From Jeotgalicoccus aerolatus (lineage in GTDB: Bacteria > Bacillota > Bacilli > Staphylococcales > Salinicoccaceae): 64,000 nucleotides of DNA. Each line of letters starts with the position of its first letter. Position 1 is the stretch's first letter. The notes beneath the pieces are model-generated. The model saw only the letters and a program-made list of their open reading frames with translations, was not told the origin of the DNA and ran no database searches. Below, in pieces: positions 43,252 to 51,885 of this stretch. The DNA lies in the NCBI RefSeq assembly GCF_014635205.1, contig NZ_BMCN01000001.1, forward strand, positions 992,001 to 1,056,000, in the 5' to 3' direction. The position numbers and the translations under genes are program-made.

Positions 43252-43839
43252 TTACTGACGCTCCTTTACATAATTGATATAATTCGTAATCAATTCCGGA
43301 CTGATTTCCCCGATATACGCACGAACGACTTCACCAGATGAATCTACGAAGAAAGTCGTCGGCATCAAGCTGATTTTAAACGTTTCAGTCATTTCTGCCT
43401 CATCAGTCAGTTCATACACTGGATACTGCACGTCATATGTTTCTAGAAACTCATCGCGATTTTGAACACTGTCATCAATATTTACCCCGACGACTTGAAC
43501 ACCCTCACCCGCAGTATCCTGAGCATACTCATTCAATTCCGGTGTTTCCCGCTTACACGGCTCACACCAGGAAGCGAAAAAATTCACGACTGTCACTTCA
43601 TTATCTTTTATAATATCATTCAGCGGCTGCTCACTGTTAATCACCGCATTCGAACCCGTATCAAGTAAATTCAGCCCCACGGCATGATGATTATCACGCC
43701 CTTCAGAACTCTGCAGCGTTTCAAGACTCTGCTCTCTCATCTGATCATCCGACACATTAATCACCGCACCGATACTCACACCGACGAGCAGAAAGAACGC
43801 GATAAAAATTACCGTCCCAATAAGCTTTTTTCCCGTCAT
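43252..43839 (-). CDS. Membrane-anchored thioredoxin-like protein (TlpA/ResA type)
   Basis: The 195-residue product has an N-terminal membrane anchor (about residues 5-28) and an extracytoplasmic thioredoxin fold with the CEPC motif (Cys92, Cys95 in FFASWCEPCKRETPEL). TlpA/ResA proteins reduce cysteines outside the membrane, for example in apocytochrome c maturation. A cytochrome c lipoprotein is encoded 2.6 kb away, which makes such a role plausible. The binding site is AGAGGG and the stop overlaps the region of the next start. Confidence 0.85.
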   Translation of the reverse strand: MTGKKLIGTVIFIAFFLLVGVSIGAVINVSDDQMREQSLETLQSSEGRDNHHAVGLNLLDTGSNAVINSEQPLNDIIKDNEVTVVNFFASWCEPCKRETPELNEYAQDTAGEGVQVVGVNIDDSVQNRDEFLETYDVQYPVYELTDEAEMTETFKISLMPTTFFVDSSGEVVRAYIGEISPELITNYINYVKERQ

Positions 43840-44056
43840 TCAAAACACTATCCCTCTAATATCATTTTAATCATTTTAACATACCGGTTATAAAAGTACC
43901 GCTGATGCAAGTTAAGAAAATGTGAAGAATACGTGAGCGGCTGAGAATTGGGACAGCCGCTGGTTACTTTGCTGTGGTTGTCGGGATGCTCGAATACCGG
44001 AATGTTAGATTCACTAAACTGTTCGGTCAGCTGAACATTTTCCTGATAAATACCGG
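43840..44056. other. Intergenic region before the TlpA-like gene
   Basis: I see no gene here. It contains a perfect 8-bp inverted repeat, AGCGGCTG/CAGCCGCT (43936-43943, 43954-43961), with a 10-nt loop but no T run, and a 5-bp-arm repeat GTTCGGTCAGCTGAAC near 44019. A minus-strand frame of about 70 codons is open but has no usable start. Confidence 0.5.
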
Positions 44057-44227
44057 TCAGATTTTGTGATTATCACTCTGTCTGTCTTTTTTCCATTGCT
44101 CATGCATTTCCTTCACTTTCTTATCGAGCTTTTTTATCTTCTTAAATGTAATTAAGTTCAAAAAACCAAGAATAATCAAAGAAGTGATTGAAACAGCTGT
44201 GTTATGATCCTGGGAAATGATTTTCAT
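44057..44227 (-). CDS. Small single-pass membrane protein, 56 residues
   Basis: An ATG at 44227 follows an excellent AGGAGG site (TTAGGAGGTTCTCTGC). The product reads MKIISQDHNTAVSITSLIIL and continues with a hydrophobic helix to about residue 28, then a strongly basic, probably coiled-coil tail (KKIKKLDKKVKEMHEQWKK). I do not recognise a family. Length, hydrophobic helix and the Shine-Dalgarno suggest a real small membrane protein. It lies downstream of repeat array D and upstream of the TlpA-like gene. Confidence 0.65.
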   Translation of the reverse strand: MKIISQDHNTAVSITSLIILGFLNLITFKKIKKLDKKVKEMHEQWKKDRQSDNHKI

Positions 44228-44282
44228 GCAGAGAACCTCCTAATATTAGATGATATAGTTGTGTGTTTTTGTTGGATTGTCC

Positions 44283-44563
44283 TCACACTGTCAGTCAAAT
44301 CACTTTGAATGACAGTGTCGGATGTTATGAGTCCTTTTATCGTGTGTTTTTTTTGGATTTGGCGTCACACTGTCAGTCAAATCACTTTGAATGACACTGT
44401 CGGATGTTGTGAGGCCTTTTATCGTAAGTTTTTGCTGATTTGCCCTCACACTGTCAGTCAAATCACTTTGAATGACACTGTCGAATGTTGTGAGGCCTTT
44501 TATCGTAAGTTTTTGCTGATTTGCCCTCACACTGTCAGTCAAATCACTTTGAATGACACTGTA
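44283..44563. repeat. Tandem repeat array D: about 81-bp units with an internal inverted repeat
   Basis: Units start at 44283, 44365, 44446 and 44527 (82, 81, 81 bp; the fourth is partial), and a partial copy of the linker precedes the first (about 44260). Each has CACACTGTCAGTCAAATCAC followed by TTTGAATGACA(G/C)TGT, an imperfect 15-bp inverted repeat, then a linker with CCTTTTATCGTAAGTTTTTG. Only the first unit has the fully matching outer arm; the others have one mismatch. Minus-strand frames are open but begin at a TTG without a binding site. It fills the gap between the 56-residue gene and the LysM-CHAP gene. Confidence 0.9.
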
Positions 44564-44609
44564 TTTTATATATTAATATCCTATTTTATAAAATTTAATC
44601 TTGTATATA

Positions 44610-44657
44610 CAAATAGCGGGAACCAAATCTATATAGCATAGACTGGATTCCCGCTGA
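44610..44657 (-). terminator. Probable terminator of the LysM-CHAP gene
   Basis: AGCGGGAAnCCA and TGGATTCCCGCT form a stem with one bulge (about 44615-44657); the tail on the minus strand (ATTTGTATAT) is only moderately T-rich. Confidence 0.55.
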
Positions 44658-44674
44658 TTTATGAATAATGTATT

Positions 44675-46159
44675 TTAGTGGATAAAGTTATGGCTTGATA
44701 CGTTTGAAGCACTGATTGTTCTAGTGCTCTTATCTCCAAGTCCGCCACCGAATTGCATTTCTGAAACTAAGATTGATCCGTCACCATTAACACGTTCTAC
44801 AATTGCAACGTGACCTTGTCCATATGAACCATTAGTGTAAGCTGGTGCTTGCATAATTGATCCTACAGATGGTGTATTGTTCACTGAGTAGCCTGCTGCC
44901 TGCGCATTTGAAGCCCAGCTTTTAGCATCTCCCCAGCCATTTCCAACACTCATGCCCATTGAAGAGCGTTTTTCGAATACGTACCAAGCACAGCTGCCCC
45001 ATGTATAGTAGTTAGTTCCGTTGCTTGCACTAGAAACCGGCGTTGCTGCTGCAGGTTGTGCCTGTTCAGCTTCCTCAGCTGCTGCTTGAGCTTCAGCTTC
45101 TTCTTGCGCTCTTTGTTCAGCAGCTCTTTGCTCTGCTGCTCTCTGTTCAGCTGCTGCTTGAGCTTCAGCTTCTTCTTGTGCTTTTTGTTCCGCTGCTGCT
45201 TGTGCTTGAGCTTCAGCTTCTTCTTGTGCTTTTTGTTCAGCTGCTGCTTGAGCTTCAGCTTCTTCTTGTGCTTTTTGTTCAGCTGCTGCTTGTGCTTGAG
45301 CTTCAGCTTCTTCTTGTGCTTTTTGTTCAGCTGCTGCTTGTGCTTGAGCTTCAGCCTCTTCTTGTGCTTTTTGTTCCGCTGCTGCTTGTGCTTGAGCTTC
45401 AGCTTCTTCTTGTGCTTTTTGTTCCGCTGCTGCTTGTGCTTGAGCTTCAGCTGCTTCTACTGCTTGAGCTTCAGCCGCCGCTTGTGCTTCAGCTTCTTCT
45501 TGAGCTGCAATTTCTTCAGCTGATGGTTCTTGTACTTCTTCAACAACTTCAGTTTCTGCTTCTTCTACAGCTGGTGCTGCAACTTCGACTTCTTCTGCCG
45601 GTGCAGTTTCTGCTGCTTGTACTTCTTCAACTGCAGGCTCTTCAGCCGATTCAGTTTCTGCAACTTCTTCTACAACTTCGACTTCTTCAGCTTCTTCTAC
45701 TTCTTCAACAACAGGTGTTTCTGCAGATTCTTCAACTGCTACAATCGTTGATCCGTCTAAAGTCAGTTCTTGACCTGCAAAGATCAGGTCTGAAGATAAG
45801 TTATTTAATTTCATGATTTCATTGTAATCTAAAGATAAAGCCTCTCCGATTTCAGAAAGTGTATCTCCAGGTTTTACTATGTATGTAGATTTTTCATCAT
45901 TTGCAGGAGCAGGTGCCGCTTCAACTTCAGCGTCCTTTTCAGCTTCTTCCGGGTTAACTGTTAATACATCCCCAGGGAAAATGACATCACTTGAAAGTTT
46001 GTTATCAGTTTTTAAATCTGCAACTGATGTACCAACTTCATTAGCTATCCCCCATAAAGTATCTCCGCTTGATATTGTATACTCATCTGCTGAAACCGCT
46101 GTTGCTGCTACACCTGTGATTGCTGTTAACGTTGCTACAGATACTACTGTCTTTTTCAT
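44675..46159 (-). CDS. Secreted LysM-CHAP cell-wall hydrolase with Ala/Glu/Gln-rich repeats
   Basis: The 494-residue product has a signal peptide (cleavage likely after AVSA, about residue 24), then two LysM domains (about 27-70 and 92-135) that bind peptidoglycan. A Glu/Val-rich linker follows, then a helical repeat region (about 225-375) of 16- or 14-residue units of the type AQAQAAAEQKAQEEAE. It ends with a CHAP domain (about 385-494) with catalytic Cys in WGSCAWYVF and His in GHVAIVERV. It resembles staphylococcal amidase/endopeptidases of the SsaA/Sle1 group. A WalR-type box lies upstream. Confidence 0.93.
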   Translation of the reverse strand: MKKTVVSVATLTAITGVAATAVSADEYTISSGDTLWGIANEVGTSVADLKTDNKLSSDVIFPGDVLTVNPEEAEKDAEVEAAPAPANDEKSTYIVKPGDTLSEIGEALSLDYNEIMKLNNLSSDLIFAGQELTLDGSTIVAVEESAETPVVEEVEEAEEVEVVEEVAETESAEEPAVEEVQAAETAPAEEVEVAAPAVEEAETEVVEEVQEPSAEEIAAQEEAEAQAAAEAQAVEAAEAQAQAAAEQKAQEEAEAQAQAAAEQKAQEEAEAQAQAAAEQKAQEEAEAQAQAAAEQKAQEEAEAQAAAEQKAQEEAEAQAQAAAEQKAQEEAEAQAAAEQRAAEQRAAEQRAQEEAEAQAAAEEAEQAQPAAATPVSSASNGTNYYTWGSCAWYVFEKRSSMGMSVGNGWGDAKSWASNAQAAGYSVNNTPSVGSIMQAPAYTNGSYGQGHVAIVERVNGDGSILVSEMQFGGGLGDKSTRTISASNVSSHNFIH

Positions 46160-46256
46160 AAAGTGAATTGCCTCCTACTGAATAATTTGTTTATATGTTT
46201 TATATGTATTTTGTCTGAATATCTCCGCTCGATATATCTATTACGGTACGAATAAA

Positions 46257-46265
46257 ACTATATCA
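46257..46265 (-). promoter_or_regulatory. Extended -10 promoter of the LysM-CHAP gene
   Basis: TGATATAGT on the minus strand (TGN plus TATAGT). The -35 is poor, which fits a promoter that needs an activator; the WalR-type box begins 3 bases upstream of the -35 position. Confidence 0.55.
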
Positions 46266-46288
46266 TACTAAAATGGAGAAAAACGCTT

Positions 46289-46305
46289 TGTAATATACTT
46301 GTAAT
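46289..46305 (+). promoter_or_regulatory. WalR (YycF) type operator
   Basis: TGTAAT-ATACT-TGTAAT is an exact match to the WalR consensus TGTWAH-N5-TGTWAH. It reads on the plus strand, opposite to the gene, and is centred about 47 bases upstream of the predicted transcript start. WalKR controls LysM and CHAP autolysins in S. aureus. Confidence 0.75.
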
Positions 46306-46427
46306 ATAAAAGAAATTTAATAGAAATCTATACATCTAAAGTTTACAATCCCATTATCTTCTTCACACTTCTTACACGATAAACCCCCAAACACCATATA
46401 GTTATTTATTTTACCCATATTGACTCA

Positions 46428-46464
46428 TAAAAAAATCACGGCAGTTAAAATAACTTACCGTGAT
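46428..46464 (-). terminator. Terminator of the cytochrome c gene
   Basis: ATCACGG/CCGTGAT (46435-46441, 46458-46464) with additional inner pairing is followed by TTTTTTT on the minus strand. Confidence 0.85.
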
Positions 46465-46477
46465 CATAATTATTAAT

Positions 46478-46795
46478 TTATTCTTTTCCTGCCAGCCATT
46501 CAACCAGTGCATCAAGTTCTGCCGGATCTTCTACCAGTCCGCCCGGCATTACATCTGTACCGTCCTCGATTGTCGTGCGGATTTCATCTTCTGATAATCT
46601 CGCACCGACTTCTGTTAAATCGGGTCCTGATGCACCTTCTAAATCAGCACCGTGACAACTGAAACATGAGGCGGCGCGGTATACCGCTTCACCATCAGCA
46701 GTTGAGGCGCCTTCGCTGCCTGTTTCTTCACCTGAACCGCATGCGCCGAGTAAAAGTACTAAGCCAAAACTTGCACTAAGCAGTATTTTTTTCAT
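46478..46795 (-). CDS. cccB: Lipoprotein cytochrome c (c-551/CccB type)
   Basis: The 105-residue product has a lipoprotein signal with lipobox LGAC (Cys19), a short acidic linker, and a small cytochrome c fold. The heme attachment motif is CFSCH (Cys44, Cys47, His48) and the distal axial Met83 lies in VMPGG. In Bacillus subtilis cccB also follows prfB. S. aureus lacks this gene, so it marks a difference from that species. It would carry electrons on the outer face of the membrane. Confidence 0.92.
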   Translation of the reverse strand: MKKILLSASFGLVLLLGACGSGEETGSEGASTADGEAVYRAASCFSCHGADLEGASGPDLTEVGARLSEDEIRTTIEDGTDVMPGGLVEDPAELDALVEWLAGKE

Positions 46796-46815
46796 TGATC
46801 CATGACCTCCACATT

Positions 46816-47917
46816 TTACATACTCCAGCGCAGATAGGCGTGAATAAATGGTGATAAGTCACCGTCCATGACTTTGTCAGTATTGCCGACTTCGTAATTT
46901 GTTCTGTGGTCTTTTACCATAGAATACGGGTGGAATACATAGCTGCGTATTTGACTGCCCCAGCCAATTTCTTTTTGTTCACCTTTTATATTGTCAATTT
47001 CTGCACGCTGTTCTTCAAGTTTACGCTGATAAAGTTTTGCTTTTAACATTTGCATTGCCTGTTCGCGGTTTTTGATTTGTGACCGTTCATTTTGACACGT
47101 TACCACGACGCCTGTCGGCTGGTGCGTAATTCGTACAGCTGAGTCCGTCGTATTAACGTGCTGTCCGCCTGCCCCGCTCGAGCGGTAAGTATCAATTTTA
47201 ATATCATCCGCATTGATTTCAATTTTTATGTCCGTATTTTTAAACTGCGGTGTCACTTCACAGGACACAAAAGATGTGTGACGACGGCCTGACGAGTCAA
47301 ACGGCGAAATTCTAACCAGTCTGTGAACACCTTTTTCGGCTTTTAATAAACCGTAGGCATTCGGTCCTTTTATCGATAAAGACACGCTTTTCACACCAGC
47401 TTCGTCACCGCTTTGGTAATCAAGTGTATCAACTTTAAATCCTTCGGATTCACTATAGCGCTGATACATTCTTAAGAGCATCTCCGCCCAATCCTGAGAT
47501 TCTGTTCCGCCGGCGCCGGGGTGCAGTTCCAGCATAGCATCCAGCTGATCGTGCTCACCGTTTAAGAGCAGATTTAATTCGTACGCTTCTATATTGTCCG
47601 AAGTTTCTTTCACCGATTCTTCCAATATTTCTGCCAGCTCTTCATCGTATTCTTCACGCAGCAGTTCATGAGATGTTTCAATATCATCTACAGCTGCTTC
47701 CAGGGTATTAAATCCATCTACAATTTTCTTCAGGTGGTTATTTGCCGCGATTATTTCATTTGCTTTGTCGCTGTCATTCCAAAAGTCCGGATCCAGCATC
47801 AATTCTTCATTTTCCTGAATTTGAGTCTCTTTATCTTCTAAGTCAAAGAGACCCCCTGAAGTCATTTAGTTTTTCTCTCGAGTGCTGTATAAAGTTTTTT
47901 ACTTCGCTTAATTCCAT
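46816..47917 (-). CDS. prfB: Peptide chain release factor 2, with programmed +1 frameshift
   Basis: RF2 recognises UAA and UGA. The gene starts at the ATG at 47917 ([16 protein letters not shown]) and reads 24 codons to CTT TGA C (47842-47848), preceded by the Shine-Dalgarno-like AGGGGG. Reading continues in the +1 frame from 47844 to give 366 residues. This is the classical autoregulatory RF2 frameshift. The stop-recognition motif SPF ([14 protein letters not shown]) and the hydrolytic GGQ motif ([10 protein letters not shown]) are intact. The second segment alone would lack the N-terminus. Confidence 0.96.
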
Positions 47918-47932
47918 ATTCTGTCCCCTAAC

Positions 47933-50458
47933 TTATTGTCCGTGGCAATTTTTATATTTTTTGCCTGAGCCGCAAGGACACGGATCGTTGCGGCCGACTT
48001 TGACCTGACGTTTAACCGGCTGTTTTTTAGCTTTCACTTTGCCGTCGCCTGTCTGCATTTGTTTTTTATCGACGACTTGTTCACGTTTCATTTCTTCATC
48101 TGTACGGACATTTGTTTTTATTACAAATTTCGCAGTATCATCTTCGATGCTGACAAGCATGTTTTCAAACATTTGTATCCCTTCGTTCTGGTATTCGCGA
48201 AGGGGATTAATTTGTCCGTAAGAACGTAAATGAATACCTGTTCTCAGCTGATCCATGCTGTCGATATGCTCGATCCATTTCTGGTCCATCGTACGGAGCA
48301 TCATCATACGTTCGAATAAACGCATTTTCTCTTCGCCGAGTTTCTCTTCTTTTTGCTCGAGCTGGTCTTTAATTTTACCGATAACTGTGTCATAGATTTC
48401 GCTTGAATCTCTGCCTTTAATGTCATCAGCGCTGATGTCCTCTTCAGGCAGATACATATCAACCAGTGTTTTAACGTACTGATCATAATCGATATCATCT
48501 TCATTATCGAGATCGTAAAAGTCTACAGTACGCTGCACTGAGCGTTCGATCATATCATTTAAAAGATCCGACACATCATCCTGATCGATAATCTCATCGC
48601 GTTCACCGTAAATAATTTCACGCTGTTTACGCAGCACTTCATCGTATTCGAGCAGTTTTTTACGCGCGTCGAAGTTGTTTCCTTCTACACGTTTTTGTGA
48701 TGATTCCACACCGCGTGAAATCATTTTACTCGTCAATTCTTCTTCGCTCATTCCCATGCGTTCCATCATCGCCTGAATTCTTTCAGAACCGAAACGGCGC
48801 ATCAAATCATCTTCCAGTGACAGGTAGAAAGTACTTTCACCGACGTCACCCTGACGTCCGGAGCGCCCGCGGAGCTGATCGTCGATACGTCGTGATTCAT
48901 GACGCTCCGTGCCAATCACAGCTAAACCGCCGAGTTCCTTAACGCCGTCACCGAGTTTAATATCCGTCCCGCGCCCGGCCATGTTTGTCGCGATGGTTAC
49001 CGCGCCTTTTTTACCGGCTTCTTTAATAATTTCCGCTTCACGGCCGTGATTTTTAGCGTTCAATACGTTGTGTCGAATGCCGTGTTTTCTCAGCAGATTT
49101 GAAATCAGCTCACTCGTTTCAACTGCCACTGTACCGATTAAAATCGGCTGGCCTTTGCGGTGGCGCTCGATTACATCTTCGACCACTGCACGCAGCTTAA
49201 TTTCTTCTGCGGCGTAAATTTTATCCGTATTATCAATTCTCGCTACCGGTCTGTTCGTCGGAATTTGCGTAACCCGCATGTTGTAAATATTCATGAATTC
49301 TTCTTCTTCAGTTTTCGCTGTCCCTGTCATACCTGACAGTTTATTAAAGAGACGGAAGAAGTTCTGGAAAGTAATCGACGCCATCGTGCGGGATTCATTT
49401 TGAATGTCTACGCCTTCTTTAGCTTCGATCGCCTGGTGCAGGCCGTCAGAAAAACGGCGGCCTTTCATCGTACGTCCGGTAAACTGGTCGACGATTAAAA
49501 TTCCTTCATCTTCAACGACGTAGTCCACATCTCTTTCCATTGAGAAGTTCGCTTTCAGCGCCTGGTTAATATGGTGAAGCAGGCTGACGTGTTTAACATC
49601 GTATAAGTTATCGATCTTAAACCATTTCTCAGCTTTCTCCATACCGGATTCATTCAGCTGAATATTTCTTGTTTTAATATCGTATGTGTAGTCTTCATCT
49701 TCTTTCAGCATTTTAGAAAACTGATGCGCCTGTACATAATACGTTTCTCTGTCTTTTGCCTTGCCTGAAATAATTAAAGGCGTCCGTGCTTCATCGATTA
49801 AAATGGAGTCTACTTCATCGATCACGGCAAAGTTTAAACCGCGGAGCACGCGGTCCTGTTTGTAGGTCACCATGTTATCTCTTAAATAATCGAAACCGAG
49901 TTCGTTATTTGTCGTATACGTAATATCCGCTGCAAACGCCGCACGTTTTTCCGTGCTGTTTTTAGCGTTTAAGTTTAAACCGACAGTCAGGCCGAGGAAA
50001 TTATAAAGCACTTCCAGTTCAGCCATTTGTATTTCTGATAAATACTCATTGACCGTAATTACGTGAACACCTTTTTGCGTCAATGCGTTTAAATAAACGG
50101 GCATCGTCGCTGTCAGAGTTTTACCTTCACCGGTTTTCATTTCAGCAATATCGCCTTTATGCAGTGCAATACCGCCCATGACTTGTACTTCGAACGGCTC
50201 CATGCCGAGCGTACGCTTTGATGCTTCTCTAACGACTGCAAATGCTTCCGGCAATATCTCGTCGAGCAATTTATCTTCCTGTTTTCTATCGTCTGCTGCT
50301 GCACTTAATTTCTCTTTGAATTCTGCTGTTTTATTTTTAATTTCATCATCGCTTAATTTTTCTATATCTGCCGACAGCTCGAGTACTTTCTGCGCCTGTT
50401 TACGGAGCGCCTTCAGTTCTCTTTTGTTGCCGTCGAACATCTTATCCAAAACACCCAT
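47933..50458 (-). CDS. secA: Protein translocase ATPase SecA
   Basis: SecA drives protein export through SecYEG. The ATG at 50458 ([15 protein letters not shown]) follows GGGAGAG; an upstream in-frame ATG has no site. The 841-residue product has Walker A MKTGEGKT, the DEVD motif ([15 protein letters not shown]), [24 protein letters not shown], and the C-terminal zinc motif [14 protein letters not shown] that binds SecB or membranes. It is 15 bases before prfB, a conserved pairing. Confidence 0.98.
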   Translation of the reverse strand: MGVLDKMFDGNKRELKALRKQAQKVLELSADIEKLSDDEIKNKTAEFKEKLSAAADDRKQEDKLLDEILPEAFAVVREASKRTLGMEPFEVQVMGGIALHKGDIAEMKTGEGKTLTATMPVYLNALTQKGVHVITVNEYLSEIQMAELEVLYNFLGLTVGLNLNAKNSTEKRAAFAADITYTTNNELGFDYLRDNMVTYKQDRVLRGLNFAVIDEVDSILIDEARTPLIISGKAKDRETYYVQAHQFSKMLKEDEDYTYDIKTRNIQLNESGMEKAEKWFKIDNLYDVKHVSLLHHINQALKANFSMERDVDYVVEDEGILIVDQFTGRTMKGRRFSDGLHQAIEAKEGVDIQNESRTMASITFQNFFRLFNKLSGMTGTAKTEEEEFMNIYNMRVTQIPTNRPVARIDNTDKIYAAEEIKLRAVVEDVIERHRKGQPILIGTVAVETSELISNLLRKHGIRHNVLNAKNHGREAEIIKEAGKKGAVTIATNMAGRGTDIKLGDGVKELGGLAVIGTERHESRRIDDQLRGRSGRQGDVGESTFYLSLEDDLMRRFGSERIQAMMERMGMSEEELTSKMISRGVESSQKRVEGNNFDARKKLLEYDEVLRKQREIIYGERDEIIDQDDVSDLLNDMIERSVQRTVDFYDLDNEDDIDYDQYVKTLVDMYLPEEDISADDIKGRDSSEIYDTVIGKIKDQLEQKEEKLGEEKMRLFERMMMLRTMDQKWIEHIDSMDQLRTGIHLRSYGQINPLREYQNEGIQMFENMLVSIEDDTAKFVIKTNVRTDEEMKREQVVDKKQMQTGDGKVKAKKQPVKRQVKVGRNDPCPCGSGKKYKNCHGQ

Positions 50459-50541
50459 GGATTTTCTCTCCCTCATGAAAAATTACCTGTTTATACATCA
50501 TTACATTTTACCACCATTATAAAGGAAAATAAAATATGTAA

Positions 50542-50583
50542 CATTAAAAAGCCCCTGAAAGCGACTAAACCGCTGTCAGGAGC
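50542..50583 (-). terminator. Terminator of hpf
   Basis: AGC(T)CCTGA pairs with TCAGGGGCT, with inner pairing, and is followed by TTTTT on the minus strand. Confidence 0.75.
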
Positions 50584-50597
50584 TCGTGAATCACATA

Positions 50598-51158
50598 TTA
50601 ATTTGTTTCAATTAAACCGTATTTACCGTCTTTGCGGCGGTAAACAATACTTGTACCATCCGTTTCTCTATCATTAAAGACGAAGAAGTCATGGCCGAGC
50701 ATATTCATTTGCAGTACTGCTTCTTCTGAATCCATCGGTTTTAATGTGAATTCTTTAGAACGGAAAATTGCAATGTCATCGCCATTTCCACTGTCTTCTT
50801 TTTCACCGTTTTCAAACGCTGATGCATTAAAGAAATCGGCTTCAGGGTTTTTCTCTCTGAATTTGCGGTTGATTTTAGTTTTGTGCTTGCGAATTTGTCT
50901 TTCCAGCTTATCGATTACTAAATCAACTGCTGCATAAAGATCATCGTGTCCCTCTTCCGCACGCAATGTTAAATCTTTCATAGGTATCGTAATTTCAACT
51001 TTACCGCGTTTGTTATTACGTACCTTGATATTTACGTGTGCATGCGTGTTTGGAACATCGTTGAAGTAACGTTCCAGTTTTGCAACCTTGTCCTCGATAT
51101 GTTCGCGGATTGCATCTGTTACCTCAATGTTTTCGCCTCTGATTTCAACTCTAATCAT
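50598..51158 (-). CDS. hpf: Ribosome hibernation promoting factor, long form
   Basis: Long HPF dimerises ribosomes into 100S particles in stationary phase. The 186-residue product has an N-terminal S30AE domain (about 1-95, [23 protein letters not shown]), a linker with a short acidic stretch, and the C-terminal dimerisation domain (about 130-186, [22 protein letters not shown]). It lies between comFC and secA as in staphylococci. Confidence 0.96.
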   Translation of the reverse strand: MIRVEIRGENIEVTDAIREHIEDKVAKLERYFNDVPNTHAHVNIKVRNNKRGKVEITIPMKDLTLRAEEGHDDLYAAVDLVIDKLERQIRKHKTKINRKFREKNPEADFFNASAFENGEKEDSGNGDDIAIFRSKEFTLKPMDSEEAVLQMNMLGHDFFVFNDRETDGTSIVYRRKDGKYGLIETN

Positions 51159-51195
51159 GATGAGCCCTCCTTAATAATACCTTGTTCTTATCTTT

Positions 51196-51224
51196 ATTAT
51201 ATCAAATGTGCTGCGTTTTTGAAA
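51196..51224 (-). promoter_or_regulatory. Predicted hpf promoter at the 3' end of comFC
   Basis: TGATATAAT (extended -10, TATAAT at 51196-51201) and TTTCAA (51219-51224) with a 17-base spacer. The -35 lies inside the last codons of comFC. Confidence 0.55.
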
Positions 51225-51885
51225 ACGTTAACACATCAATATTCTGAAAATTTAAAGTGCTGATAATCTCAGCTGCCTGATGGACTGTTGTTCCTGTTGT
51301 ATAAATATCATCGATGATGACTATATTCATACCCGAAAAATCATCCGCTCTAACATTTTCTTTTAAATAAAACGGATTTTCACTGTTCAGACGTTCATGT
51401 CTCGTTAAATCCGACTGCCGTTTCGACTTCTTCGTCCCAAGCAGTTCGGCATATTTGATCCCCAGCACATCGAGCACTGCCGATGTCTGATTATAAGTTC
51501 TTTCTTTTAAGCGCACTGTCGACACGGGAATCGGCACGACAGCATGATACGGTTTAAACGAAAAGCTGCACAAGAGTGCCAGCACCTCAGCCAGCGCATA
51601 ATCTTTTACAAACTTATAACGGTGCATCAGCATCTTCGTTTCTTCATTATAGTCGGTCACCGTATATATTTTATTTATATGCGGATAAACTCCTATCAGC
51701 AGTTCGCAGTCACTGCATACTTCAGTTTTCTTATTAACGAGCTGATGGCAGCGGCCGCATCTTTCGCCCGGAAATTTAAAAGTCAGTTTTTCCCGGCAGG
51801 TTAAACATAAAGGCTCATCTCTTTTAAATAGTGAAACAAGTGTCGGCTCAGCAGCAATGACCGAATGACAGTACAGACATCTCAT
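51202..51885 (-). CDS. comFC: Competence protein ComFC, phosphoribosyltransferase fold
   Basis: The 227-residue product has an N-terminal zinc finger (CLYCHSVI ... CLTCR) and a second cysteine cluster (CGRCHQ ... CSDCELL). Its C-terminal phosphoribosyltransferase domain carries the PRPP-binding motif IVIIDDIYTTGTTVHQAA. ComFC works with ComFA in DNA uptake. It overlaps comFA by 4 bases. Confidence 0.94.
   Translation of the reverse strand: MRCLYCHSVIAAEPTLVSLFKRDEPLCLTCREKLTFKFPGERCGRCHQLVNKKTEVCSDCELLIGVYPHINKIYTVTDYNEETKMLMHRYKFVKDYALAEVLALLCSFSFKPYHAVVPIPVSTVRLKERTYNQTSAVLDVLGIKYAELLGTKKSKRQSDLTRHERLNSENPFYLKENVRADDFSGMNIVIIDDIYTTGTTVHQAAEIISTLNFQNIDVLTFSKTQHI

Larger units (their letters stand above)
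46160..46477. other. Intergenic region upstream of the LysM-CHAP gene
   Basis: It contains the gene's promoter elements and the WalR-type box (listed separately) and, at the right end, the terminator of the cytochrome gene. Nothing else is recognisable in the AT-rich stretch 46310-46425. Confidence 0.6.

Noticed and set aside
43848-44073. Minus-strand open frame of about 70 codons overlapping the upstream region of the TlpA-like gene
   Set aside because: No ATG/GTG/TTG with a ribosome binding site near its start, its last codons overlap the binding site of the next gene, and its composition is random-like.
44300-44641. Repetitive frames on both strands across array D
   Set aside because: Open because of the 81-bp period; TTG start without a binding site, and one unit is 82 bp, which shifts the frame.
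45043-45816. Long plus-strand leucine/serine-rich frames opposite the LysM-CHAP gene
   Set aside because: Antisense shadows of the Ala/Glu/Gln repeats of the real gene.
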